DNA of 8,182 nucleotides from CAIWXH01 sp964555675. GTDB taxonomy: Bacteria; Chloroflexota; Chloroflexia; Chloroflexales; Chloroflexaceae. The position numbers were made by a program, and so were the translations under genes. Positions 1-8,182 of the stretch are shown in pieces. How positions within the stretch are numbered: position 1 is the first letter of the stretch; the number at the start of each line of letters is the position of its first letter. Under the pieces are notes generated by a model. It was not told where the DNA came from. It ran no database searches and was given only the letters and a program-made list of their open reading frames with translations. Location: positions 1 through 8,182 of the forward strand of contig CAZKTU010000274.1 in NCBI GenBank assembly GCA_964555675.1, read 5' to 3'.

Positions 1-170
1 TGATCAAGCGCTCGCGGGCGAACCATCAGCCGATCATCGTCACCCAGAAGGGCTATCCCACCGGGGTGATTCTTGATGTCGAGCTCTTCACAGCCCTGCG
101 TCAACTGGCCGATCTCCACCTGCAGCAGGATGAGGACGGCGACGTTGTCGAGGAGAGTCTGTCCGAATAG
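1..170 (+). CDS. Phd/YefM-type antitoxin, C-terminal part (5' end outside window)
   Basis: The open frame from base 3 encodes 55 residues ending at TAG (168-170); no start codon is in the window, so the gene begins upstream. The visible protein runs IKRSRANHQPIIVTQKGYPT and then GVILDVELFTALRQLADL, followed by an acidic tail rich in Asp and Glu. The pattern of a short helix, a strand 'PIIVTQKGYPTGVILD' and a following helix beginning 'VELFTAL' is typical of Phd/YefM antitoxins (compare the family's 'P.ViT..G.P.AVl.s.e.y..L'). Such proteins bind their own operator through the N-terminal fold and neutralise an RNase (RelE/YoeB or VapC/Doc-like) through the C-terminal tail. No toxin gene follows: a hairpin and an unrelated promoter come next. 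Any partner would have to lie upstream or be absent. The family call is fairly secure; function as a working antitoxin is inference. Confidence 0.72.
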   Translation, partial: IKRSRANHQPIIVTQKGYPTGVILDVELFTALRQLADLHLQQDEDGDVVEESLSE

Positions 171-193
171 TCGCCACAACTCCGGTGTGAAAC

Positions 194-227
194 TCAGGCG
201 AGCGGGCCATGCGGCCCGCTCGCCTGA
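194..227 (+). terminator. Strong hairpin after the antitoxin gene
   Basis: A perfect inverted repeat with 15-bp arms (194-208 and 213-227) and a four-base loop (ATGC) lies 23 bases after the antitoxin stop codon. The stem is very GC-rich. The sequence after it (TTCTGCGCCC) has only a short T run, so it is not a textbook intrinsic terminator. Its place between a stop codon and the next promoter still makes transcription termination the most likely role. Confidence 0.6.
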
Positions 228-260
228 TTCTGCGCCCTTGAGAAATCGCTCACAACTGGC

Positions 261-289
261 TTGCGGTGGTGCTTAAAGGATGATATACT
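261..289 (+). promoter_or_regulatory. Sigma-70-type promoter for the marR-ABC operon
   Basis: A -10 box TATACT (284-289) is preceded by TGA, giving the extended -10 form TGnTATACT. Exactly 17 bases upstream lies TTGCGG (261-266), a partial -35 match (TTG conserved). The expected transcription start near 296 would give a leader of about 40 bases. The -10 hexamer, spacing and AT-rich stretch in otherwise GC-rich DNA make this the most convincing promoter in the window. Confidence 0.6.
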
Positions 290-307
290 CAAGGTTGTAG
301 ATTATCA
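281..307. promoter_or_regulatory. Candidate MarR operator overlapping the -10 box
   Basis: An inverted repeat TGATA (281-285) and TATCA (303-307), separated by 17 bases, covers the -10 box and the probable transcription start. MarR proteins usually repress their own operon by binding an imperfect palindrome at the promoter, so the placement suits autoregulation. The arms are only 5 bp. A wider pair, CCTTGAG (236-242) and CTCAAGG (288-294), is a competing candidate. Either could be chance. Confidence 0.25.
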
Positions 308-335
308 GTAGGGTCGAGGAAATGCAGGATTGCCC

Positions 336-836
336 ATGACCCAGGTCCATCGCGATCAGCCCCAGGGCGAGCGTTCGGCCCTCGAAGAGATCGAGCGCTC
401 GATCATGCAGATCAGCTGGCTGGCCCAGCGCCAGTTCATGCAGCTCCTCGACGAGGATCGCTTCCGGCTGACCTTGCCACAATTCTACACCCTTCTGCAC
501 CTCGAGCAAACCGACGAGGCGTGCAAGATGTCGGACCTGGCAGATGCGACCCACCAGTCGGCGGCCTCGCTGACGGGGGTGGTCGATCGGCTGCGCGACA
601 AACAGCTGATCGAGCGTCTGCGCGACGAGAAGGACCGGCGGCAGGTGATGGTCGCCGTCACCGCCCAGGGCCGCGAGCTGATCTCGGAGATCAAACAGGC
701 GCGCCGCGAGCAGATGCAGATGGCGCTGGCCCATATGGCCGAGCCCGAGGTCGAGGCATTGATCCTCTTGCTCGACCGGGTGCTCGCCGGGATGGCCAGG
801 GCCCTCGAGCGGGCCGAGACCGGCCGACTGGCCTAG
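336..836 (+). CDS. MarR-family winged-helix transcriptional regulator
   Basis: The protein is 166 residues, the usual MarR size. It has an N-terminal dimerisation helix (about 12-40), a winged helix-turn-helix (about 46-112) with recognition helix 'HQSAASLTGVVDRL' (73-86), and the wing motif DRR (100-102) inside 'RDEKDRRQVMVAVTAQGREL', followed by long C-terminal helices for dimerisation. MarR proteins are dimeric repressors released by small ligands or oxidation; residue C63 is the only cysteine. I chose ATG 336 because AGGA (326-329) lies six bases before it. An in-frame TTG at 330, nine bases after GAGGA (316-320), is an alternative adding two residues. The stop is 13 bases before the ABC exporter start, so the two are almost certainly cotranscribed and the exporter is its likely target. 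Family call is secure; the ligand cannot be read from sequence. Confidence 0.93.
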   Translation: MTQVHRDQPQGERSALEEIERSIMQISWLAQRQFMQLLDEDRFRLTLPQFYTLLHLEQTDEACKMSDLADATHQSAASLTGVVDRLRDKQLIERLRDEKDRRQVMVAVTAQGRELISEIKQARREQMQMALAHMAEPEVEALILLLDRVLAGMARALERAETGRLA

Positions 837-849
837 CCGAAGGATTGCG

Positions 850-2799
<1,950 letters not shown>

Positions 2800-2802
2800 G
2801 CA

Positions 2803-2814
2803 TTGTGCTATGTA
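2803..2814 (+). promoter_or_regulatory. Possible weak extended -10 promoter for lon
   Basis: Just after the ABC stop codon, TTGTGC precedes TATGTA (2809-2814), an extended -10 form (TGC before a partial TATAAT match). No recognisable -35 lies at the right distance. The nine bases TTGTGCTAT are identical to those at the enolase promoter (6601-6608 region). There is no terminator between the ABC gene and lon, so this may supplement readthrough. No CIRCE-type heat-shock operator is visible. Confidence 0.35.
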
Positions 2815-2846
2815 CCAGTCGTTTCGGTTCAGAGTGAGGAATCCTG

Positions 2847-5300
<2,454 letters not shown>

Positions 5301-5304
5301 CGCA

Positions 5305-5319
5305 AACAGCCGAGCTGTT
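5305..5319. repeat. Small palindrome after lon stop
   Basis: AACAGC (5305-5310) and GCTGTT (5314-5319) form a perfect 6-bp stem with a three-base loop four bases after the lon stop codon. Alone it is small, but it is the first of several hairpins in the spacer and could contribute to protecting or ending the lon transcript. Confidence 0.4.
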
Positions 5320-5335
5320 CGGTCCTGGGAGGACT

Positions 5336-5357
5336 GGGGAGGGCATTTGCCCTCCCC
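5336..5357 (+). terminator. Likely lon terminator hairpin
   Basis: GGGGAGGGC (5336-5344) and GCCCTCCCC (5349-5357) form a perfect 9-bp stem with loop ATTT, 35 bases after the lon stop. No T run follows (GAAACCCC), so it lacks the classic U-tract. GC-rich hairpins of this sort are the only terminator-like structures after most genes in this window. Confidence 0.5.
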
Positions 5358-5361
5358 GAAA

Positions 5362-5463
5362 CCCCCTCTCCGCCAGCCCGACCGGGCAGGCTGTGTAGGA
5401 GGCCTTCGTACTATGGAGCCGGGCCGTTTACGGCCCCGGCGTAACGCCCCCCTCTCCGCCAGC
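5362..5463. repeat. 16-bp direct repeat pair in the lon-usp spacer
   Basis: The 16-base sequence CCCCCTCTCCGCCAGC occurs exactly at 5362-5377 and again at 5448-5463. The second copy forms the left arm of a hairpin; the first is followed by a small inverted repeat, GCCCG/CGGGC. Both resemble the CCCCTCTCCCGC arm of the palindrome after eno (8035-8046), which suggests copies of one dispersed GC-rich intergenic element. Confidence 0.5.
5418..5440. repeat. GC-rich hairpin in the lon-usp spacer
   Basis: GCCGGGCCG (5418-5426) pairs with CGGCCCCGGC (5431-5440) around loop TTTA, with one bulged C on the right arm. It sits between the lon terminator candidate and the hairpin next to the stress-protein promoter. 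No T run follows, and its role is unclear. Confidence 0.45.
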
Positions 5464-5478
5464 GGCGAGGGGGGCTTT
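5446..5478 (+). terminator. Hairpin with short T run upstream of the usp gene
   Basis: GCCCCCCT (5446-5453) pairs with AGGGGGGC (5468-5475). An inner CGCC/GGCG stem (5457-5460, 5464-5467) closes loop AGC and leaves a three-base bulge on the left. CTTTGG follows directly, the nearest thing to a T-tract in this spacer. AACGCC (5443-5448) and GGCGTT (5479-5484) can form a competing outer pairing. It may stop residual transcription from lon just before the next promoter. Confidence 0.5.
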
Positions 5479-5490
5479 GGCGTTGCGGTG

Positions 5491-5496
5491 TATACT
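5491..5496 (+). promoter_or_regulatory. Candidate -10 box of the universal stress protein gene
   Basis: TATACT (5491-5496) matches the -10 hexamer found before marR and eno. The expected -35 position falls inside the G-run of the preceding hairpin and has no match, so the promoter would be weak or depend on an activator or alternative sigma factor. The predicted start near 5503 gives a leader of about 30 bases. Confidence 0.45.
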
Positions 5497-5521
5497 AAGG
5501 GTGACCACCTGCCGAAGCGAT

Positions 5522-5528
5522 GAGGAGG
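5522..5528 (+). promoter_or_regulatory. Ribosome binding site that fixes the usp start
   Basis: GAGGAGG (5522-5528) is a near-perfect Shine-Dalgarno sequence ending six bases before ATG 5535. It overlaps the upstream in-frame ATG at 5520, which therefore cannot be the main start. The protein begins MFTSILVPLDGS, the normal N-terminus of the family. Confidence 0.75.
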
Positions 5529-5534
5529 GTGAGT

Positions 5535-6452
5535 ATGTTTACGTCTATTCTGGTCCCCCTGGACGGCTCGGCCCTCGCCGAGCAGGCTCTGCCGGTGGCG
5601 GTGCGACTGGCCCGTGCGACGGGCGCGGAGCTGCACCTGGTCCATGTGCATGTGACGGCGAGCCTCGACCCGATCTCGATCGAGGGCATGCCGGTGGTCG
5701 ACGAGCAGATGCGCTCGCTAGCGGCCGAGCACGAGCATGTCTACCTCGAGCGGGCCGCGGCGCAGATCGCCGATGCGGGCCTGAAGCCGATCGTCGCGCG
5801 GCTCGAGGGTCCGGTTGCCCCGACGATCGCGGGCTACGCCCGTGACCACGGGGTCGGGCTGATTGTGATGACCACCCACGGGCGTAGCGGCTTCGCCCAG
5901 CTCTGGCTGGGCAGTTCGGCCGACGCTCTGGTACGGGTGAGTGATACCCCGCTGCTGCTGCTGCGCCCCGGCCCCGACGGCCAGGTTGTCGACCGGCCCT
6001 TCAAGCGGGTGCTGGCGCCTCTGGACAGCTCGCCCCTGGCCGAGCAGATCCTGCCCCACGCGGCGGCCCTCGCCGCCCTCGACGGCGGCGAGATCGTGGC
6101 CCTGCGCATCATCGATACGCTGCCCGTGCCGGTCGCTATGCCCTTCAGCGAGCGCTTCCGTCTCGACGCCGATGGGCTGGCCCGCGAGCGCGCCCAGGCC
6201 GAGCAGTACCTGCAGGGCGTTGCCGCGGGGCTGGCCCCCACCCCGGTGACGCCGCTCGTGTGCGAAGCCGCGCAGCCCGCGCGGGCCATCCTCGAGCAGG
6301 CCGCCGAGCTAGGCGCGGACATGGTGGCGGTGACCACTCACGGGCGCGGCGCCTCGGCCCGCAAACCTATCTCGAGCGTCGCCGATAAGGTGCTGCGCGG
6401 GGCCTCGCTGCCGCTGCTGATCGTGCGGCCCAGAGCGCACCAGGACGAATAG
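5535..6452 (+). CDS. Tandem-domain universal stress protein (UspA family)
   Basis: The 305-residue cytoplasmic protein is two Usp domains in one chain. Domain 1 (about 1-146) opens with 'SILVPLDGSALAEQALP' (Asp10). It carries the nucleotide-binding pattern THG-x9-GS at 114-127 ('THGRSGFAQLWLGS') and ends in 'SDTPLLLLRPG'. Domain 2 (about 155-299) opens with 'KRVLAPLDSSPLAEQILP' (Asp164), has 'THG' at 268-270 and ends in 'ASLPLLIVRPR'. In domain 2 the final GS of the ATP motif is Ser-Ser (280-281), with Arg and Lys in the intervening loop, so ATP binding there may be lost or altered. Usp proteins support survival under starvation, oxidative and other stresses; partners are unknown. ATG 5535 is preferred over in-frame ATG 5520 because of the GAGGAGG six bases upstream. 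It appears to be a single-gene unit between hairpin-containing spacers. The family call is secure. Confidence 0.95.
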   Translation: MFTSILVPLDGSALAEQALPVAVRLARATGAELHLVHVHVTASLDPISIEGMPVVDEQMRSLAAEHEHVYLERAAAQIADAGLKPIVARLEGPVAPTIAGYARDHGVGLIVMTTHGRSGFAQLWLGSSADALVRVSDTPLLLLRPGPDGQVVDRPFKRVLAPLDSSPLAEQILPHAAALAALDGGEIVALRIIDTLPVPVAMPFSERFRLDADGLARERAQAEQYLQGVAAGLAPTPVTPLVCEAAQPARAILEQAAELGADMVAVTTHGRGASARKPISSVADKVLRGASLPLLIVRPRAHQDE

Positions 6453-6476
6453 AGCCGGGCTCTGCTCCGCGGTTTC

Positions 6477-6506
6477 GCAGGCGCTGGCTCTGCCGGCTCG
6501 CCCTGC
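6477..6506 (+). terminator. Possible usp terminator hairpin
   Basis: GCAGGCG (6477-6483) pairs with CGCCCTGC (6499-6506) with one bulged C. An inner CTGGC/GCCGG stem (one G-T pair) closes loop TCT. It lies 24 bases after the usp stop. There is no T run after it, so termination is inferred from position only. Confidence 0.35.
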
Positions 6507-6602
6507 TGTGCGGCGGTGCCGTGCGTGCGAGTTGCAAAGCCACAACATCGTGCAGGCCAGGGCGTCGCGCCGGCCCCGCGAGGGTGTGCCGGACGGCGGT
6601 TG

Positions 6603-6611
6603 TGCTATACT
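6603..6611 (+). promoter_or_regulatory. Extended -10 promoter of eno
   Basis: TGCTATACT (6603-6611) is an extended -10 element (TGC plus TATACT). No good -35 sits 16-18 bases upstream, as is common with extended -10 promoters. The start would fall near 6618, giving a leader of about 50 bases that includes an AT-rich stretch (ACAATTTTTAT) just before the ribosome binding site. A second -10-like TACAAT (6644-6649) has no matching -35 and is too close to the start codon for a usual leader. Confidence 0.5.
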
Positions 6612-6666
6612 TGCGGGCGCCGGCGGCCCCATGTCGCCATAGCTACAATTTTTATGCGGAGGCACC

Positions 6667-7953
6667 ATGTCCACGCTGATCGAGGAAATCATCGGCCGCG
6701 AAGTGCTCGACTCCCGGGGTAATCCGACGGTAGAGGTGGACGTTCGGCTTGAGAGCGGCGATGTGGGCCGCGCGATCGTGCCGAGTGGCGCGTCGACCGG
6801 CGCCCACGAGGCCCTCGAGCTGCGCGACGGCGACAAGGCTCGCTTCAACGGCAAGGGCGTGCTCAAGGCAGTGCGCGCCGTGAACGAGGATATCGCCGAG
6901 GCCCTGGTCGGCCTCGACGCCGCCGATCAGGTGGGCCTCGACCACGAGCTGATCGCCCTGGACGGGACGGCGAACAAGAGCAAGTTCGGCGCGAACGCCA
7001 TTCTGGGCGTCTCGCTGGCCGCGGCCAAGGCGGCCGCCAGCGCCTTCGGGCTGCCCCTCTACCGCTACCTCGGCGGCGTCCACGCCCACGTGCTGCCCGT
7101 GCCGATGCTGAACATCATGAATGGCGGCCAGCACGCCTCCAACAGCACCGACTTCCAGGAGTTCATGGTCATGCCGGTGGGCGCCGAGAGCTTCCGCGAG
7201 GCCATTCGCTGGGGCTCGGAGATCTACCAGAGCCTGAAGAAGGTGCTGCACGACCGCGGCCTGGCCACCACGGTGGGCGACGAGGGCGGCTTCGCCCCCA
7301 GCCTGCCCTCGAACGAGGCCCCGCTCCAGCTGATCATGGAGGCGATCGAGAAGGCCGGCTACCGCCCCGGCGAGCAGGTGATGCTGGCGATGGACCCGGC
7401 CTGCACCGAGATCTATGAGGGCGGCAAGTACCACCTCAAGCGCGACGGCAAGGTGCTCACGACCGAGGAGATGGTCGACTACTGGGCCGATATCGCCGCC
7501 CGCTACCCGCTGATCTCGCTCGAGGACGGCCTGGCCGAGGACGACTGGGAGGGCTGGAAGCTGCTGCGCCAGAAGATCGGCCACAAGGTGCAGCTGGTCG
7601 GCGACGACTTCCTGGTCACCAATGTGACCCGCCTGCAGCGCGCGATCGACGAGAACGCCTGCAACTCGATCCTGATCAAGCTGAACCAGATCGGCAGCCT
7701 CACCGAGACGATGGCGGCGATCAGCCTGGCTCAGCGCCACGCTATGACCGCCGTGGTCTCGCACCGCTCGGGCGAGAGCGAGGACGTGACGATCGCCGAC
7801 CTGGTGGTGGCCACCAATGCGGGCCAGATCAAGACCGGCGCCCCCGCCCGCACCGACCGCATCGCCAAGTACAACCAGCTGCTGCGCATCGAGGAGGAGC
7901 TGGCCGGCGCGGCGCAGTACGCCGGTCGGGCGGCCTTCCACGTGCGGGGGTAA
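6667..7953 (+). CDS. eno: Enolase (2-phosphoglycerate dehydratase)
   Basis: This 428-residue enzyme interconverts 2-phosphoglycerate and phosphoenolpyruvate in glycolysis and gluconeogenesis, in the cytoplasm. Length and motifs are standard. The mobile active-site loop is 'SGASTGAHEALELRD' (40-54) with Ser43 for the second magnesium, and substrate-binding His156 is in NGGQHA. Glu165 is in QEFM, general acid Glu206 in GDEGG, magnesium ligands are Asp243, Glu286 and Asp313, catalytic base Lys338 is in ILIKLNQIG, and the signature is SHRSGE (365-370). GGAGG (6658-6662) lies four bases before ATG 6667. Codon choice is strongly biased to G/C-ending codons, as expected for a highly expressed gene. 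A minor variation is 'DPACTEIY' (243-250) where many enolases have an Ala/Ser-Ser-Glu-Phe pattern. It stands alone as a transcription unit and converges on a minus-strand gene. Identification is secure. Confidence 0.98.
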   Translation: MSTLIEEIIGREVLDSRGNPTVEVDVRLESGDVGRAIVPSGASTGAHEALELRDGDKARFNGKGVLKAVRAVNEDIAEALVGLDAADQVGLDHELIALDGTANKSKFGANAILGVSLAAAKAAASAFGLPLYRYLGGVHAHVLPVPMLNIMNGGQHASNSTDFQEFMVMPVGAESFREAIRWGSEIYQSLKKVLHDRGLATTVGDEGGFAPSLPSNEAPLQLIMEAIEKAGYRPGEQVMLAMDPACTEIYEGGKYHLKRDGKVLTTEEMVDYWADIAARYPLISLEDGLAEDDWEGWKLLRQKIGHKVQLVGDDFLVTNVTRLQRAIDENACNSILIKLNQIGSLTETMAAISLAQRHAMTAVVSHRSGESEDVTIADLVVATNAGQIKTGAPARTDRIAKYNQLLRIEEELAGAAQYAGRAAFHVRG

Positions 7954-7959
7954 GTCCTC

Positions 7960-8021
7960 GCCTCGCTCGTCGTACGGCGGCCCTCACCCCGCCTCGCTCG
8001 TCGCACGGCGGCCCTCACCCC
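7960..8021. repeat. Two adjacent 31-bp direct repeats after eno
   Basis: Positions 7960-7990 and 7991-8021 are directly adjacent copies of a 31-base unit that starts GCCTCGCTCG and ends GCCCTCACCCC (last 11 bases). They differ at one base (T at 7973, C at 8004). A third partial copy starts at 8022 (GCCGCGCTCG) and then diverges. The end of copy 2 is also the outer arm of the palindrome that follows, so the block looks like a duplicated part of a dispersed intergenic repeat. Confidence 0.8.
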
Positions 8022-8073
8022 GCCGCGCTCGGCACCCCTCTCCCGCACGCGGGAGAGGGGACGGGGGTGAGGG
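8012..8073. terminator. Nested palindrome between convergent genes; probable bidirectional terminator
   Basis: An inner perfect stem pairs CCCCTCTCCCGC (8035-8046) with GCGGGAGAGGGG (8049-8060). An outer perfect 10-bp stem pairs CCCTCACCCC (8012-8021) with GGGGTGAGGG (8064-8073). It ends two bases before the stop codon of the minus-strand gene and about 60 bases after the eno stop. No long T run occurs on either side. GC-rich palindromes with CCCTCACCCC and CCCCTCTCCC arms recur between genes in many high-GC bacteria, so this may be a repeated element that also ends both transcripts. Confidence 0.55.
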
Positions 8074-8075
8074 TC

Positions 8076-8182
8076 TTACGAGCCCCTCCGCTTCCACAAA
8101 CGCCGCGCCCCCCAGGCCAGCAGCCCGCCGCCGACGAGTACCCCGCCCCAGATCGCCCCGCTCGCCACAGTTGCCACAGGCC
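8076..8182 (-). CDS. C-terminal membrane anchor of an unidentified protein (5' part outside window)
   Basis: The minus-strand frame entering at 8180 encodes 34 residues before TAA (8078-8076). They form a short Pro/Val/Ala/Thr/Ser stretch, then a hydrophobic segment 'GAIWGGVLVGGGLLAWGA' and a basic tail ending 'RRLWKRRGS'. A single membrane helix followed by a cluster of Arg and Lys is the usual stop-transfer anchor with the tail in the cytoplasm, as in exported proteins or the last helix of a membrane protein. The other two minus frames over the same bases give no such pattern. The gene converges on eno, and the nested palindrome lies between them. The family cannot be told from this fragment: no sortase LPXTG and no PEP-CTERM motif is visible in the part present. 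Confidence 0.6.
   Translation of the reverse strand, partial: PVATVASGAIWGGVLVGGGLLAWGARRLWKRRGS

Noticed and set aside
73..276. A 67-codon plus-strand open frame overlapping the antitoxin end and the following hairpin
   Set aside because: It overlaps the better supported antitoxin reading frame, runs through the terminator hairpin, and has no recognisable protein features.
2800..2846. A CIRCE/HrcA heat-shock operator before lon
   Set aside because: No TTAGCACTC/GAGTGCTAA-type inverted repeat or similar long palindrome is present in the 47-base gap.
5520..5534. The upstream in-frame ATG as the start of the stress protein gene
   Set aside because: The best Shine-Dalgarno sequence (5522-5528) overlaps it and is correctly spaced for ATG 5535, where the conserved N-terminus of the family begins.
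6644..6649. TACAAT as the main eno promoter
   Set aside because: It has no -35 or TGn extension, and transcription would begin within a few bases of the ribosome binding site; the TGCTATACT element at 6603-6611 is better placed.
6652..7941. A 429-codon minus-strand open frame opposite eno, and a similar 370-codon frame at 1507-2619 opposite the ABC gene
   Set aside because: Same antisense composition effect. Each is in register opposite a gene with complete motifs, and neither translation shows a domain or a supporting ribosome binding site.
7960..8021. A CRISPR-like array
   Set aside because: The two 31-bp units are directly adjacent with no spacer between them, there are only two full copies, and no cas gene is present in the window.

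Overview
The window looks like ordinary chromosomal DNA from a high-GC bacterium. Coding is dense, the third codon position is mostly G or C, and long antisense frames stay open as a result. The protein sequences (a Lon with an acidic N-terminal extension, a tandem-domain universal stress protein, a bacterial octamer-type enolase, and a MarR plus single-gene ABC exporter pair) and the GC-rich palindromic intergenic spacers fit a filamentous Chloroflexota (Chloroflexia) lineage best. That assignment rests on general resemblance and is moderately confident at most.

Layout. Positions 1-170 hold the 3' end of a Phd/YefM-type antitoxin gene on the plus strand, closed by a perfect 15-bp-stem hairpin (194-227). 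A clear promoter (261-289) then starts a marR-type regulator (336-836). Thirteen bases later follows a full-length ABC exporter half-transporter (850-2799), an arrangement typical of a drug- or lipid-export operon controlled by its own repressor. lon (2847-5300) follows after only 47 bases with no terminator in between. It may be read through from the operon, from a weak extended -10 promoter of its own, or both. A 234-base hairpin-rich spacer (5301-5534) separates lon from a tandem universal stress protein gene (5535-6452), and a 214-base spacer with an extended -10 promoter leads to eno, encoding enolase (6667-7953). All these genes lie on the plus strand. The last 107 bases hold the 3' end of a convergent minus-strand gene whose product ends in a membrane anchor. 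Between it and eno lie two adjacent 31-bp direct repeats and a nested palindrome, probably a bidirectional terminator derived from a dispersed repeat.

Functionally the window mixes stress and housekeeping genes: efflux and its regulator, ATP-dependent protein quality control, a stress protein and a glycolytic enzyme. Beyond the marR-ABC pair, nothing shows that they form one system. I found no RNA genes, CRISPR array, insertion sequence, or convincing sign of an undescribed system. The points most worth a second look are the repeat/palindrome block after eno, the related spacer between lon and the stress protein gene, the antitoxin with no toxin after it, and a linker insertion in the ABC ATPase domain.
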